A stretch of 39,345 nucleotides of DNA from Klenkia terrae (GCF_900491935.1 NZ_UEXK01000004.1:1473971-1513315); one strand, 5' to 3'; counted from the stretch's first letter, positions 6,839 to 17,700 are shown. The notes: generated from the sequence alone by a model not told the origin. Program-made: numbers and translations.

Positions 6839-7747
6839 GTGAGCACCCCCGACCTGCACCTGACCCAGCTGCAGACGCTCGAGGCCGAGTCCGTGCACGT
6901 GCTGCGGGAGGTCGCCGCCGAGCTGGAGCGCCCGGTGCTGCTGTTCAGCGGCGGCAAGGACTCCATCGTCATGCTGGAGCTGGCCCGCAAGGCGTTCGCG
7001 CCGGCCCGCATCCCGTTCCCGGTGATGCACGTGGACACCGGGCTGAACTTCCCCGAGGTGCTGGCCTTCCGCGACCGGCGGGTCGCCGAGCTCGGCGTCG
7101 AGCTGGTGATCGCCTCGGTGCCCGACGCGATCGCCGCGGGGACGGTGAAGCAGGAGCCCAACGGCTCGCGCAACCGGATCCAGACCCCGGTGCTGCTGGA
7201 CGCCGTCGAGGAGCACGGCTTCACCGCGCTGTTCGGCGGGGCCCGCCGGGACGAGGACAAGGCGCGGGCCAAGGAGCGGGTGTTCAGCTTCCGCGACGAG
7301 TTCGGCCAGTGGGACCCGAAGAACCAGCGCCCCGAGCTCTGGGACCTCTACAACGGCCGCATCCACCTCGGTGAGTCGATCCGGGTGTTCCCGCTGTCGA
7401 ACTGGACCGAGCTGGACATCTGGTCCTACATCGCCCAGGAGCAGATCGCGATCCCCGACCTGTACCTGGCCGCCGAGCGCGACGTCGTCGACCGCGGCGG
7501 CATGCTCTACGCGGTCAACGAGTTCATCACCCCCAAGGACGGCGAGCAGGTCGAGCGCCGGTCGGTGCGCTACCGGACCGTCGGCGACGCCAACCTCACC
7601 GCGGCGGTGCCGTCCACCGCCTCGACGGTCGAGGAGGTCATCGCCGAGATCGCGGTGACCCGGCTGACCGAGCGCGGCGCCACCCGGGGCGACGACAAGG
7701 TCAGCGACGCCGCCATGGAGGACCGCAAGAAGGAGGGCTACTTCTGA
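6839..7747 (+). CDS. cysD: Sulfate adenylyltransferase subunit 2 CysD
   Basis: This 302-residue subunit of ATP sulfurylase makes adenosine 5'-phosphosulfate from ATP and sulfate together with the GTPase CysN. The N-type ATP pyrophosphatase PP-loop SGGKDS is at 37-42; other family blocks are HVDTGLNFPEVLAFRD at ~61-76, FGGARRDEDKARAKER at ~131-146, FPLSNWTELDIW, and the C-terminal RYRTVGDANLTAAVPS. Length is standard. The GTG at 6839 is chosen because it starts the conserved helix LTQLQTLEAES. Unusually, cysN does not follow directly: 271 bases with an opposite-strand gene intervene. Confidence 0.96.
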   Translation: MSTPDLHLTQLQTLEAESVHVLREVAAELERPVLLFSGGKDSIVMLELARKAFAPARIPFPVMHVDTGLNFPEVLAFRDRRVAELGVELVIASVPDAIAAGTVKQEPNGSRNRIQTPVLLDAVEEHGFTALFGGARRDEDKARAKERVFSFRDEFGQWDPKNQRPELWDLYNGRIHLGESIRVFPLSNWTELDIWSYIAQEQIAIPDLYLAAERDVVDRGGMLYAVNEFITPKDGEQVERRSVRYRTVGDANLTAAVPSTASTVEEVIAEIAVTRLTERGATRGDDKVSDAAMEDRKKEGYF

Positions 7748-7983
7748 TGGCGCCTGCGGCGGCGGACCACGAGCCAGCGCACCAGGGCGACCAGCAGGGC
7801 CACCCCGAGCAGCCAGCCCACGACCTCCGGGACGCCGGCGCCCAGCGGGGCACCGAACGCGGCGTCCAGCCCCCGGCTGAGCAGCACGGTGAGGCCGTAG
7901 CCGACCAGGTAGCCCACCAGGACGACCAGCAGTCCGGGGACCAGCGGGGCGAAGAACACCCGGTGAGCGTCCGCCCGTTGCAC
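7738..7983 (-). CDS. Small two-TM membrane protein, antisense, between cysD and cysN
   Basis: The predicted 81-residue product starts MQRADAHRVFFAPLVPG, has two hydrophobic segments (LLVVLVGYLVGYGLTVLL and VGWLLGVALLVALVRWLVV) joined by a short Gly/Pro-rich loop, and ends with the basic tail RRRRRHQK. Codons are strongly G/C at position three, as in real genes here, whereas the plus-strand frame over the same bases is low-complexity. GTG at 7983 is preceded by GGGCGAG; an in-frame TTG at 7995 is the alternative. The 3' end overlaps the last ten bases of cysD. No family recognised. A membrane component linked to sulfate uptake is conceivable but unsupported. Confidence 0.7.
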   Translation of the reverse strand: MQRADAHRVFFAPLVPGLLVVLVGYLVGYGLTVLLSRGLDAAFGAPLGAGVPEVVGWLLGVALLVALVRWLVVRRRRRHQK

Positions 7984-8018
7984 CTCGCCCGCCAACCCGA
8001 CTCCCAGGAGGTGGCCGC

Positions 8019-9311
8019 GTGAGCGCCCCCGAGATCCACGACGAGCTGGCCGCCGCGGCCGCCGAGATCGCCACCGCCCGCAAGGACATGCTGCGGATCG
8101 CCACCGCCGGCTCCGTGGACGACGGCAAGTCCACGCTGATCGGCCGGCTGCTCTACGACTCCAAGGCGGTCTTCGAGGACCAGTACGAGGCGATCTCCCG
8201 GGCCAGCCGGGGCGACCACGTCGACCTGTCGCTGCTCACCGACGGCCTGCGCGCCGAGCGGGAGCAGGGCATCACCATCGACGTCGCCTACCGGTACTTC
8301 ACCACCCCGCGGCGCACCTTCATCCTGGCCGACACCCCCGGGCACGTGCAGTACACCCGGAACATGGTCACCGGCGCCTCCACCGCCGACCTGGCGATCG
8401 TGCTGGTCGACGCCCGCAAGGGGATGCTCGAGCAGTCCCGCCGGCACGCGTTCCTGGCCTCGCTGCTGCGGGTGCCGCACCTGGTGGTCGCGGTGAACAA
8501 GATGGACCTGGTCGACTGGTCGGAGGACGTGTTCACCGCGATCCGCGACGAGTTCACCGCGTTCGCCTCCAAGCTCGACGTCCCCGACCTGACCGTCGTC
8601 CCGATCTCCGCGCTGGCCGGGGACAACGTGGTCACGCCGTCGGGGCGGATGCCCTGGTACGACGGGCCCTGCCTGCTGCACCACCTCGAGCACGTCGAGG
8701 TGGCCAGCGACGTGAACCTCGACGACGCCCGGTTCCCGGTGCAGTACGTCATCCGGCCGCAGTCCGACGCGCACCGCGACTACCGCGGCTACGCCGGCAC
8801 CGTCGCCGGCGGGGTGTTCCGGGTCGGCGACGAGGTGCAGGTGCTGCCCAGCGGTCTCACCACGACCGTGTCCGCGATCGACGGACCGTCCGGCCCCGTC
8901 GAAGCCGCGTTCCCGCCCATGGCGGTGACGATCCGGCTGGCCGACGACGTCGACGTCTCCCGCGGCGACCTGCTCTGCCGCCCGGATGGCGCGCCCACGG
9001 TCACCCAGGACGTCGAGGCGGTGGTGGCCTGGATGACCGACGAGCCGCTGCGGGTCCGGCAGAAGCTGGTGCTCAAGCACACCACCCGCTCCGTGCGGGC
9101 GGTCGTGAAGTCGGTGCACCACTGGCTGGACGTGAACACCCTGGACCACGACGTCGAGGCCGACCAGCTCGGGCTCAACGACATCGGCCGGGTCACCCTG
9201 CGCACCACACAGCCGCTGTTCGTCGACGACTACGCCCGCAACCGCGCCACCGGCCGCTTCATCCTGGTCGACGAGGCCACCAACGCCACGGTCGGCGCCG
9301 GCATGCTGTAG
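8019..9311 (+). CDS. cysN: Sulfate adenylyltransferase subunit 1 CysN (GTPase)
   Basis: This 430-residue elongation-factor-like GTPase drives APS synthesis by CysD. Motifs: G1 GSVDDGKST at 31-39, switch region REQGITIDVAYRYF at ~81-94, G3 DTPGH at 105-109, G4 NKMD at 160-163, then beta-barrel domains 2 and 3. The protein ends at VDEATNATVGAGML, the end of the CysN part; there is no fused CysC APS kinase as in many actinobacterial CysNC proteins, and no separate cysC in the window. AGGAGG lies a few bases before GTG 8019. It is probably co-transcribed with cysD through the intervening antisense gene. Confidence 0.95.
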   Translation: MSAPEIHDELAAAAAEIATARKDMLRIATAGSVDDGKSTLIGRLLYDSKAVFEDQYEAISRASRGDHVDLSLLTDGLRAEREQGITIDVAYRYFTTPRRTFILADTPGHVQYTRNMVTGASTADLAIVLVDARKGMLEQSRRHAFLASLLRVPHLVVAVNKMDLVDWSEDVFTAIRDEFTAFASKLDVPDLTVVPISALAGDNVVTPSGRMPWYDGPCLLHHLEHVEVASDVNLDDARFPVQYVIRPQSDAHRDYRGYAGTVAGGVFRVGDEVQVLPSGLTTTVSAIDGPSGPVEAAFPPMAVTIRLADDVDVSRGDLLCRPDGAPTVTQDVEAVVAWMTDEPLRVRQKLVLKHTTRSVRAVVKSVHHWLDVNTLDHDVEADQLGLNDIGRVTLRTTQPLFVDDYARNRATGRFILVDEATNATVGAGML

Positions 9312-9418
9312 CACCGGCTCGTCCGGCCCGGCTGCAGGGACCCGCGGCGTGCGGAGCACGTCGCGGGAGGCAGTCGGGTCCTTCTGCCTCCGGGCCCCCT
9401 CCTCGCGGTCACCGTGGT

Positions 9419-9453
9419 CACGCTCCCGGCCTCGCGACGAGGCCAGGAGCGTG
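9419..9453. terminator. Hairpin between convergent cysN and the molybdenum hydroxylase operon
   Basis: CACGCTCC (9419-9426) pairs with GGAGCGTG (9446-9453), and inside it GGCCTCG pairs with CGAGGCC around a CGA loop. One mismatch interrupts a 15-bp stem. There is no T-run on either strand. The place between two converging operons suggests a bidirectional terminator. Confidence 0.65.
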
Positions 9454-9463
9454 GTCCGCAGTG

Positions 9464-10327
9464 CTACGCGGCGGTGGACTCCGCGGTGCTCGCCTCGGTC
9501 TCGCCGGCGGCCACCTTCAGCGCCCGCTGGGTGAGCAGGCGGGCCAGGTGGGAGCGGTACTCGACGTCGGCGTGCATGTCCGACGAGGGCGAGGTGCCCT
9601 CGGCGGCCAGCGCGGCGGCCTCCTCGATGCTCTTCCCCTCGGCCAGCGCGGCCTCGACGGCCTCGGCCCGCAGGACGACGCCGCCCATGTTGGCCAGCGC
9701 CACGCCCACGGAGCCGTCGGGCAGGTGCACCGCCGCGGCGGCCACGATCGGCCAGTCGTTCTCCCGGCGGGTGAACTTCTCGTAGCCCCAGCCGGCGCTG
9801 CCGGTGCGCGGCACCCGCAGCTCGACGATCAGCTCCCCCTCCTCCATCGCGGTCTCGAAGAAGCCGAGGAAGAACGCGGTGATCGGGATCTCCCGGCGCC
9901 CGTTCGGCCCTGCGACCACCACGGTGGCACCGAGCGCGAGCAGCGCGGTCGGCAGGTCCGAGGCGGGGTCGCAGTGCGCGACGGTGCCGCCCAGGGTGCC
10001 GCGGTGCCGGACCTGCGGGTCGCCGACCCGGGAGGCCACGTGCGGCAGCAGCGGGACCTCGGCCTGCGCGACCTCGGACTTCTCCAGGTCGTGGTGCCGG
10101 GTGCCCGCCCCGATGGCGACCTGGTCGCCGTCCACGCGGACGTAGTTCAGCTCCTGCGCCCCGGAGATGTCGATCAGCACGGTCGGCACGGCCAGCCGCA
10201 GCTTCATGATCGGCAGCAGCGAGTGCCCGCCGGCCAGGATCTTCGCGTCCTCGCCGTGCTCGGCCAGGGCCGCTACTGCCTCGTCGACGGTGGACACCCG
10301 CACGTAGTCGAACTGCGACGGGATCAC
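9464..10327 (-). CDS. Molybdenum hydroxylase FAD-binding subunit (CoxM/XdhB-like)
   Basis: The 287-residue flavin subunit of a xanthine dehydrogenase/CO-dehydrogenase family enzyme passes electrons from the 2Fe-2S subunit to FAD. Two FAD-pyrophosphate motifs are visible: [14 protein letters not shown] with AGGHS at 32-36, and [16 protein letters not shown] with TLGGT at 111-115. The C-terminal CO_deh_flav_C-like domain contains [19 protein letters not shown]. The GTG start overlaps the TGA of the 2Fe-2S subunit gene (GTGA). It is the last gene of a leftward L-S-M operon. The tail ([15 protein letters not shown]) is low complexity. The substrate is unknown. Confidence 0.92.
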   Translation of the reverse strand: MIPSQFDYVRVSTVDEAVAALAEHGEDAKILAGGHSLLPIMKLRLAVPTVLIDISGAQELNYVRVDGDQVAIGAGTRHHDLEKSEVAQAEVPLLPHVASRVGDPQVRHRGTLGGTVAHCDPASDLPTALLALGATVVVAGPNGRREIPITAFFLGFFETAMEEGELIVELRVPRTGSAGWGYEKFTRRENDWPIVAAAAVHLPDGSVGVALANMGGVVLRAEAVEAALAEGKSIEEAAALAAEGTSPSSDMHADVEYRSHLARLLTQRALKVAAGETEASTAESTAA

Positions 10328-10827
10328 GCGCTGACCTCCTGCTGCGACGAGGGGACCTGGCCCGCGGCCGGACCGGCCTCGGCGGCCTTGAGGACCGCCT
10401 GCACGATGTTGTGGTAGCCGGTGCAGCGGCAGAGGTTGCCCTCCAGGCCCTCGCGGACCTCGCGGTCGGTCGGGTTCGGGTTGTCGGCCAGCACCCCGAT
10501 CGAGGCCATGACCATGCCCGAGGTGCAGAACCCGCACTGCAGGCCGTGCTCGGAGCGGAAGGCGGCCTGCACCGGGTGCATCTCGCCGTCGGTGGACAGC
10601 CCCTCCAGCGTGGTGACCTCCGACCCCTCGGCCTGCAGGGCGAGCACCGTGCAGCTCTTCACGGTCAGCCCGTCGACGATCACGGTGCACGCACCGCAGG
10701 ACGTCGAGTCGCAGCCGATGTTGGTGGCGGTCAGCCCCAGGTTGTCGCGCAGGTGGTGCGCCAGCAGCATCCGCGGCTCGACCTCGTCGGTCCGCTGCTG
10801 CCCGTTGACGGTCATCGAGACCTGCAT
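10324..10827 (-). CDS. Molybdenum hydroxylase 2Fe-2S subunit (CoxS/XdhC-like small subunit)
   Basis: The 167-residue protein holds two [2Fe-2S] clusters. The plant-ferredoxin-like cluster uses Cys39, Cys44, Cys47 and Cys59 ([12 protein letters not shown]...SC); the second, all-helical domain uses Cys98, Cys101, Cys133 and Cys135 (QCGFCTSGM and [12 protein letters not shown]). Electrons move from the molybdopterin site to FAD through these clusters. Its ATG overlaps the stop of the large-subunit gene (TGATG) and its stop overlaps the FAD-subunit start, so all three subunits are translationally coupled. A ~25-residue Ala/Ser/Gln tail extends past the usual end. Confidence 0.95.
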   Translation of the reverse strand: MQVSMTVNGQQRTDEVEPRMLLAHHLRDNLGLTATNIGCDSTSCGACTVIVDGLTVKSCTVLALQAEGSEVTTLEGLSTDGEMHPVQAAFRSEHGLQCGFCTSGMVMASIGVLADNPNPTDREVREGLEGNLCRCTGYHNIVQAVLKAAEAGPAAGQVPSSQQEVSA

Positions 10828-13115
10828 CAGTTGGTGCTCCCCTTCTGGGCTTCCTGGATCGCGCGCCAGACGCGCATGGAGGTGGCGGGCATGTCGACGT
10901 GTCGGACGCCGAGGTGGGCGACCGAGTCGACGACCGCGGACTGCACGGCCGGGGTGGACCCGATGGTCCCGGCCTCGCCGATCCCCTTGGCACCCAGCGG
11001 GTTCATCGGGGTGGGCGTGGCCATCTCGACCAGCTCGAAGCTCGGCAGCTCGGTCGCCGAGACGAACGGGTAGTCGGCGAAGGTCGACGTCTGCGGGTTG
11101 CCGTCCTCGTCGTAGAGGATCTCCTCCAGCAGCGCCTGCCCGACGCCCTGCGCGATCCCGCCGTGCCGCTGGCCCTCGGCCAGCAGCGGGTTGATGATCG
11201 TGCCGGCGTCGTCGACGGTGACCAACCGGGTGACGACCGCCTTGCCGGACTCGACGTCGGTCTCCACGACGGCCACGTGCGCGCCGAAGGGGAACGTCGG
11301 GGCGTTCGCGGTGAACGTGGTCTGCACGATGAGCTGCTCGTCGGCGGCCAGCTGCGCCCAGGTCACCCCGACCCCGGGCGTGCCCTTGACCGACAGACCG
11401 GCGTTGGCCAGGTCGACCTCGAGGTCGTCGGGGTTGGCCTCCAGCAGCTCGGCGGCCCGCTTGCGGGCCACCTCGACCAGCTCGACGGCGGCCTGGTGCA
11501 CCGCGGCCCCGCCCTGCTGCAGCGAGCGGGAGCCCATGGTCCCGCCGCCGTCGGGGATCCGGTCGGTGTCGCCGTGCAGCACGGTGATCTTCTCCACCGG
11601 GATGCCCAGCTGCTCGCTGGCCAGCATCGCCCAGGTCGTGGCGTGACCCTGGCCGTGCGGCGACGTGCCGGTGAGCACGGTCGCCGTGCCGTCGGCGTGC
11701 ACCTCGAGCTCGGCGTTCTCCGACGTCCCGTGGCCGGAGTCGGCCCCGGTGATCTCGACGTAGGCCGAGACGCCGATGCCCAGCTGGCGGGTGTCGCCGC
11801 GCTCGCGGCGGCGGGCCTGCTCGGCCCGCAGCTCGTCGTACCCGGCCGCCTGCAGCACCCGGTCCAGGGCGGCCTCGTAGTCGCCGCTGTCGTAGGTGGC
11901 GCCCGAGGAGGTCTGGGTGGGCTCGGTGAACGTCGGGATGAAGTTCTTCCGGCGGACGTCGGCGGGGTCCATGCCGATCTCGGCGGCGAACAGGTCCATG
12001 GCCCGCTCGACGGCGGCGGTCGCCTCGGGCCGGCCGGCGCCGCGGTAGGCCCCGATCGAGGTGCCGTTGGTGACGTAGCAGGTGGCCTGCGCGTGCACCT
12101 TGGGGATGTCGTAGACCGCGGCGGCCATCAGCATGGTCAGCGTCGGCAGCACGGTCCCGATCCGCGGGTAGGCGCCGCAGTCCTGCGACACCTCGAGGCT
12201 GTAGGCCTGCACCCGGCCGTCGCGGCTGCCGCCGATGGTGACGACCTGGTCCTGCGCGCGGCCCTGAAGCATCCCGGTCATGTTCTCCGAGCGGCTCTCG
12301 GTCCAGCGGACCGGCCGACCGGACTGCTGGGCCAGCCAGGCCACGAAGGCGTACTCCTGGTCGGCGCCGATCTTCGCGCCGAAGCCACCACCCACGTCGG
12401 GGGTGATCAGGTGCACCAGCGCGGGGTCCAGGCCCAGCCAGCCGGCGATCTGGCCCTTGGCCTGCTGGGCGCCCTGGTTGGTGCACCAGATGGTCACCCG
12501 GCCGTCCTCGCCCCAGGCGGCCGAGGCGGCCCGGGTCTCCAGCGGCGCGGCGGCCACCCGCTGGTTGACGATCTCGCGGCGGACGACGACCTCGCAGTCG
12601 GCGAAGAAGTCCTCGGGCGCCGGCTCGCCGAACGCGGCGACCTTGTTGGTGCCGACCGCGGGGAACAGGATCGTGCCGTCGGTCTTGGCCGCGGCGGTGC
12701 CGACGACGGCCGGCAGCGGGTCGATGTCGACGACCACCATCTCGGCGGCGTCCTCGCCCTGGTAGCGCTCCTCGGTGAGGACGACGGCCACCAGGTCGCC
12801 GACGAAGTGCACGCGCTCGCCGACCCCGACCAGCCACGGCCGGGAGAAGCCGGCGTCGAGGAAGGGCAGCGGCGGGGCCACCGGGGGCAGGTCGCCCAGC
12901 TCGGCGGCGGTGTAGACGCCGACCACACCGGGGGCCTCGGCGGCCGCCGAGGTGTCCACGGAGGTGACGGTGCCGTGCGCGACGGTGGAGCGCACGAACG
13001 TGGCGTGCACCGCGCCGGCGAGACGGGGGTCGGTGAGGTCGTCGGTGTAGACCGCCCCACGGGTGAGGAAGAGGGGGTCCTCCGTGCGGACGACCCTGGT
13101 GCCGAGGATGCTCAT
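10827..13115 (-). CDS. Molybdenum hydroxylase large subunit, form II CoxL type
   Basis: The 762-residue catalytic subunit binds molybdopterin cytosine dinucleotide. It starts [20 protein letters not shown], the usual CoxL N-terminus. The active-site loop is AYRGAGR at ~356-362, the form II signature, not the AYRCSFR of true aerobic CO dehydrogenase. The molybdenum-facing base Glu714 lies in [11 protein letters not shown]; the MCD-binding GGGFGAKIG is at ~246. It therefore probably hydroxylates an aldehyde or N-heterocycle rather than oxidising CO; the substrate is not deducible. It is the first gene of an L-S-M operon. No CoxD-type ATPase or XdhC-type maturation gene accompanies it here. Confidence 0.93.
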   Translation of the reverse strand: MSILGTRVVRTEDPLFLTRGAVYTDDLTDPRLAGAVHATFVRSTVAHGTVTSVDTSAAAEAPGVVGVYTAAELGDLPPVAPPLPFLDAGFSRPWLVGVGERVHFVGDLVAVVLTEERYQGEDAAEMVVVDIDPLPAVVGTAAAKTDGTILFPAVGTNKVAAFGEPAPEDFFADCEVVVRREIVNQRVAAAPLETRAASAAWGEDGRVTIWCTNQGAQQAKGQIAGWLGLDPALVHLITPDVGGGFGAKIGADQEYAFVAWLAQQSGRPVRWTESRSENMTGMLQGRAQDQVVTIGGSRDGRVQAYSLEVSQDCGAYPRIGTVLPTLTMLMAAAVYDIPKVHAQATCYVTNGTSIGAYRGAGRPEATAAVERAMDLFAAEIGMDPADVRRKNFIPTFTEPTQTSSGATYDSGDYEAALDRVLQAAGYDELRAEQARRRERGDTRQLGIGVSAYVEITGADSGHGTSENAELEVHADGTATVLTGTSPHGQGHATTWAMLASEQLGIPVEKITVLHGDTDRIPDGGGTMGSRSLQQGGAAVHQAAVELVEVARKRAAELLEANPDDLEVDLANAGLSVKGTPGVGVTWAQLAADEQLIVQTTFTANAPTFPFGAHVAVVETDVESGKAVVTRLVTVDDAGTIINPLLAEGQRHGGIAQGVGQALLEEILYDEDGNPQTSTFADYPFVSATELPSFELVEMATPTPMNPLGAKGIGEAGTIGSTPAVQSAVVDSVAHLGVRHVDMPATSMRVWRAIQEAQKGSTN

Positions 13116-13288
13116 GCGCTCGCTTCCGCTGCTGGACGAGGGGGTGGAACGCGCCCCGACCGACAGCTCGGACGGGGTGCTCCCGGTCACTGTCGCACGG
13201 CGCGTGTGAGCGGGACCACCCCTGTGGGCACCGAGTGCCACCGACCCCGGTCGACGTCCCCGCCCGGGCGGCGTGGTCTGCTGGCCGG

Positions 13289-14515
13289 GTGGGTGCACAG
13301 GGTCCGGTCGCGACGTCCACGACGGCCCGGGTCGCACCCTGGTTGCTGGTGGTGGCGGTGGTCGTCGTCGCGCTGAACCAGCGGCCGGCGGTGGTGGGCG
13401 TGGCCCCCCTGCTCGGCGACCTGCGGGCCGACACCGGCCTGTCCAGCGCGCTCGGCGGGCTGCTGACCTCCCTGCCCGTGCTGTGCTTCGGCGCCTTCGC
13501 CCCGGTCGCGCCGCGGCTGGCCCGCAAGGTCGGCCTGGAGACCGCCGTGGCCGCCTCGCTGGTGCTGCTGGCCGTCGGGACGGCGCTGCGGCTGCTCACC
13601 CCGGTCGGCGCGCTCTACGGCGGCACCGTGGTCGCCGGCGGCGCGATCGCGGTGGCCAACGTCCTGGTGCCCGCCTACGTCAAGCGCGAGTTCGCCCAGC
13701 CCGGTCTGGTGATGGGCGTCTACTCCGCCGCGCTGAACATCGGCGCGGCGCTGGCCGCCGGGCTCACCGTGCCGCTGGGCCGGGCGCTGGGCCTGGACTG
13801 GCGGGACGCGCTGGCCATGTGGGGCGTGCTGGCCGTCCTGGCCCTGGCGGTCTGGCTGCCGGTCGCCGGGACCGGCCGGGCCGCCCGCGGTGCGGTGGCC
13901 GCCCCCGGTGCGTCGTGGGGCCTGCTCCGGCACGACCTGGGCCGGCGGGTGACGCTGTTCCTGGGCATGCAGAGCACGCAGTTCTACGGCCTGTCCGCCT
14001 GGCTGCCGACGCTGCTGACCGACGCCGGCCTGCCGACCGCGGAGGGCGGGCTGCTGCTGGCCGTGGCCACGGTGACCGGCGCCGTGGGCGCGTTCCTGGC
14101 GCCGACGCTGGCCGGGCGGCTGCAGCAGGGCTCCCGGGGGCAGCGGCCGCTCGTGGTGCTGCTGCTGGCCTGCTACGCCGCGGGGCTGGCCGGGCTGCTG
14201 GTGCTGCCGGCGACCGGGACCCTGGTGTGGGTGTCGCTGTTCGGGGTGGCCCAGGGCGGCGGGTTCGCCCTGGCCCTGACGCTGATCGTGCTGCGCAGCG
14301 CGACGCCGCTGACCGCGGCCCGGCTGGGCGGGGTGGCGCAGTGCCTGGGCTACCTGGTGGCCGCCACCGGCCCGGTCGTGCTGGGTGCGCTGCACGACCT
14401 CACCGGTGGCTGGTCGTGGTCGCTGGGCCTGCTGCTCGTGCTGCTGGTGCCCATGGCGTGGGCGGGGTGGGGGGCGGCCCGCGACGTCGTCCTGCCGGAG
14501 CCGTCGCGGGCCTGA
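13289..14515 (+). CDS. CynX/NimT-type MFS transporter
   Basis: The predicted 408-residue, 12-TM permease resembles the cyanate/nitroimidazole transporter branch: [46 protein letters not shown] (given as separate segments of that family) and [30 protein letters not shown]. Substrates in this branch are poorly defined small anions or nitro-compounds. GTG 13289 starts just before TM1; the frame stays open to GTG 13235, which is the alternative. It is divergent from the molybdenum hydroxylase operon and could supply its substrate, but that is only inference. It converges on the small acidic gene with three bases between stops. Confidence 0.85.
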   Translation: MGAQGPVATSTTARVAPWLLVVAVVVVALNQRPAVVGVAPLLGDLRADTGLSSALGGLLTSLPVLCFGAFAPVAPRLARKVGLETAVAASLVLLAVGTALRLLTPVGALYGGTVVAGGAIAVANVLVPAYVKREFAQPGLVMGVYSAALNIGAALAAGLTVPLGRALGLDWRDALAMWGVLAVLALAVWLPVAGTGRAARGAVAAPGASWGLLRHDLGRRVTLFLGMQSTQFYGLSAWLPTLLTDAGLPTAEGGLLLAVATVTGAVGAFLAPTLAGRLQQGSRGQRPLVVLLLACYAAGLAGLLVLPATGTLVWVSLFGVAQGGGFALALTLIVLRSATPLTAARLGGVAQCLGYLVAATGPVVLGALHDLTGGWSWSLGLLLVLLVPMAWAGWGAARDVVLPEPSRA

Positions 14516-14518
14516 GCC

Positions 14519-14701
14519 CTACTCGGTCGGCTTCGGGGCGTCCGAGGGGTCGCCGTCCCAGTCCTTGCCCGCGTTCTGGGCGTTCTCCGACGCACTGTCG
14601 GTCTGCTCCGCGACGGTCTCGACCATCTCGCGGTCGCTGAGGCCCTCGCCGGCCGCCTCGGTGTGCGACTCGAGCTGGCCCTCGGCACTGTGCTTGCTCA
14701 T
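14519..14701 (-). CDS. Small acidic hydrophilic protein
   Basis: The 60-residue product MSKHSAEGQLESHTEAAGEG then LSDREMVETVAEQTDSASENAQ and DWDGDPSDAPKPTE is acidic, has no Cys or membrane segment and is probably largely disordered, with one possible helix (SDREMVETVAEQ). AAGGGTCC lies upstream of its ATG. Codon use fits the neighbours. It sits downstream of hrpA in the same direction and almost touches the converging transporter stop. No named family recognised. Confidence 0.75.
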   Translation of the reverse strand: MSKHSAEGQLESHTEAAGEGLSDREMVETVAEQTDSASENAQNAGKDWDGDPSDAPKPTE

Positions 14702-14775
14702 CGTGTTCTGGACCCTTCGTCGATGGACGGTCCCGTGTGCCGTCCCCGAAGTCGGGCGATCACAAACAGTCCCGG

Positions 14776-17700
14776 TCAGCCGAGGGCGTCGATCGCCTTG
14801 TGGATGCGCTGCTCGCTGATGGAGCGGGGTGTGCCCACCGACGGTGCGAACAGCGACACCCGCAGCTCCTCCACCATCCACCGGATCCGGGCGACCGGGT
14901 CGTCGGGCCCGCCGACCGAGGGCACCCGGGTGCGCAGCCGGCGGTACTCGTCGGCGGCCGCCTCCACCTGGGCCTGCCAGACCGCGTCCCGCCCGGCGTT
15001 GGCCGGCAGCTTCTCCAGCCGCACGGCCATCGCCGCCAGGTACCGGACGGCGTCGCGCAGCCGCCGGTGGCCGAGGGTGGCCACGAAGCCACGGTGCAGC
15101 AGCCCGGTCATCTGCGCCCGCAGGTCGGCCACCACCGCGGCCGGCACGCCGCGACCCGGTGCCGCACCGATCGCGATCGCGGTCTCGCGCGCCTGGGTCA
15201 GCACGGCCTCGACCCGGCGCACGGTCTCGGCGGTGAGCGTGTGCAGCTGGGTCCGCGAGGCCTCCACCAGCGCGGCGAACGCCTCCGATGTCCGCGGCGG
15301 ACCGCCGTGCAGCGCGATCAGCTCGTCGGCCGACGCGTCCACGCAGTCGGCCACCAGCGCGGGGATCTCGCCGTCGGGGTTGAACTGCAGCGCCAACCGG
15401 GTGCGCGGCTGCAGGGACTTGACCACCTTGGTCGCCGGCGACCCGACGGCCAGCAGCAGCATCCGGCGGGCGCCCAGCCAGGTCAGCCGGGAGGCCTCGG
15501 CCGCGGTCGGCACCACCCGGACGCCGACCGTGGCGCCCTCGTCGACCAGCGCCGGGTACGCCGTCACCAGGTGGCCCTGCCGGTCGACCTGCACGGTCTC
15601 GGGCAGCGTGCCCAGCGTCCACGAGGTCAGCCCGGTGCGGGACACGTCGGCCGACGCCCGGGCCAGCGACCTCCGGGACTCCCCGGCCACCTGGCGACGC
15701 AGCGCCGCCAGGTCCTTGCCGGTGGCCAGCGGCCGGTCCCGGTCGTCGAGCACCCGGAACGTGGCCCGCAGGTGGTCGGGCACGCTGTCCGGCGCCCACG
15801 CGTCGTGCGGCACCTGCACCGCCACCGCGCGGCGGATCTCCCGCTCCAGCGCCGGCAGCAGCGGCTCGGTGGGCTCGACGTGCGGCAGCACCTCGCGCAC
15901 CCGGTCCGGGATGGGCACCAGTCCGCGGCGCAGCTGCTTGGGCAGCCCGCGCAGCAGCGCGGTCACCAGCTCCTCGCGCTGGCCGGGCACCGTCCAGGCC
16001 AGCGAGGCGCCCGAGGTCTGCTCGGCCACGGTGTCCAGCACGCCGAGCGGGACGTCGACGGTGACGCCGTCCTCGGCCGCACCCGGGTCGAAGGCGTAGC
16101 TCAGCGGCAGCACCAGGCCCTGGGTCAGGTGCACCTCGTCGGGGAAGTCGCCGGCCGCGACCTGCTCGGCGACCGCGGCGTCGGTGACCATCGCCGGGGT
16201 GAAGTCCAGCAGGTGCGGGTGCTGGCGGCGGGCCTGCTTCCACCAGGTGTCGAAGTGCCGGGCGCTGACCACCTCGGCGCCGACCCGGGCGTCGTACAGC
16301 TCGAACACCGTCTCGTCGTCGACCCGCAGGTCGCGCCGGCGGGCCCGCTCCTCCAGCTCGGTGACCTGGGAGATCACCGCCTGGTTGTGCGCCCAGAACC
16401 GGTGGTTGGTCTGCCACTCCCCCTGCACCAGCGCGTGCCGGATGAACAGCTCCCGGCTCACGACGGGGTCGATCGAGCCGTACTGCACCCGGCGGCCGAC
16501 CACCAGCGGGATCCCGTAGAGCGTGACCCCCTCGGTGGCGACGACGGAACCGCGCTTGGCGTCCCACCGCGGCTCGCTGTACTGCCGCTTGACCAGGTGG
16601 TCGGCCAGCTTCTCGATGGTCTCCGGGTCGACCCGGGCCACCCGGCGGGCGAAGAGCCGGCTGGTCTCGACCAGCTCCCCGGCGACCACCCACCGCGGCG
16701 GCCTGCGGGTCAGCACCGACCCGGGCGCGATGACGAACCTCGCGCCGCGGGCACCCAGGTACTCCCGGGAGCCCCGCCGCTTGTCCCCGGGCGAGGCGTC
16801 CTTCCCCAGGTCCTGCTGCAGCCCCACCTGGGACAGCAGCCCGGACAGCAGCGCGGTGTGCACCCCGCGCTCGTCGGGCTCGGCGGCCAGCTCGCCGGTG
16901 GTCATGCCCAGCCGGCGGGCGGTGCCGCGCAGCTGGCCGTGCAGGTCCTGCCACTCCCGGATCCGCAGCCAGTGCAGGTACTCGCGCTTGACGGTCCGGC
17001 GGAACTGGTTGCCCGACAGCTCGGCCTGCTTCTCGCCGAGGTAGCGCCACAGGTTGAGGATCGAGGTGAAGTCGGAGTCCTCGGCGGCGAAGCGGGCGTG
17101 GCTCTGGTCGGCGGCGGCCTGCGCGTCGGCGGGCCGCTCGCGCACGTCCTGCACGGTGAGCCCGGCGGCGATGACCAGCACCTCCTCCAGCACCCCGCGC
17201 CGGTCGGCCTCCACGACCATCCGGGCCAACCGCGGGTCCAGCGGCAGCGCGGCCAGCGCCCGCCCGGTCTCGGTCAGCTTCCCCTCGGGCGTCAGCGCGC
17301 CGAGCTCCTCCAGCAGCGCGATGCCGTCGGCGACCGAGCGGCGGTCCGGCGGGTCGAGGAACGGGAAGTCCTCGACCTCGCCCAGGCCCAGCGAGGCCAT
17401 CTGCAGCAGCACCGAGGCCAGGTTGGTGCGCAGGATCTCCGGGTCGGTGAACTCCGGGCGGCCCTCGAAGTCCTCCTGCGAGTACAGCCGGATGGCGATG
17501 CCGTCCGAGGTGCGCCCGCAGCGGCCCGAGCGCTGCCGGGCCGAGGCCTGGCTGATCGCCTCGATCGGCAGCCGCTGCACCTTGGTGCGATGGCTGTAGC
17601 GGCTGATCCGCGCCGTCCCGGGGTCCACCACGTAGCGGATGCCGGGCACGGTCAGCGACGTCTCGGCCACGTTGGTGGCCAGCACGATCCGCCGTCCGGT

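Noticed and set aside
7747-8022. Plus-strand frame of 91 codons in the cysD-cysN gap
   Set aside because: Gln/His/Asp-rich and without hydrophobic pattern; the minus strand of the same bases encodes a convincing two-TM protein with normal codon bias.
9369-9390. AGGCAG/CTGCCT inverted repeat as a separate terminator
   Set aside because: Six-base arms and a 10-base loop are weak beside the 15-bp hairpin at 9419-9453 in the same gap.
10827-13115. Aerobic CO dehydrogenase (coxL)
   Set aside because: The active-site loop is AYRGAGR, not AYRCSFR, so CO oxidation is not supported.
10899-13376. 825-codon plus-strand frame opposite the large molybdenum hydroxylase subunit
   Set aside because: Its composition (Gly/Asp/His/Arg/Gln) is that of the reverse complement of a GC-rich gene; the minus-strand CoxL has all motifs.
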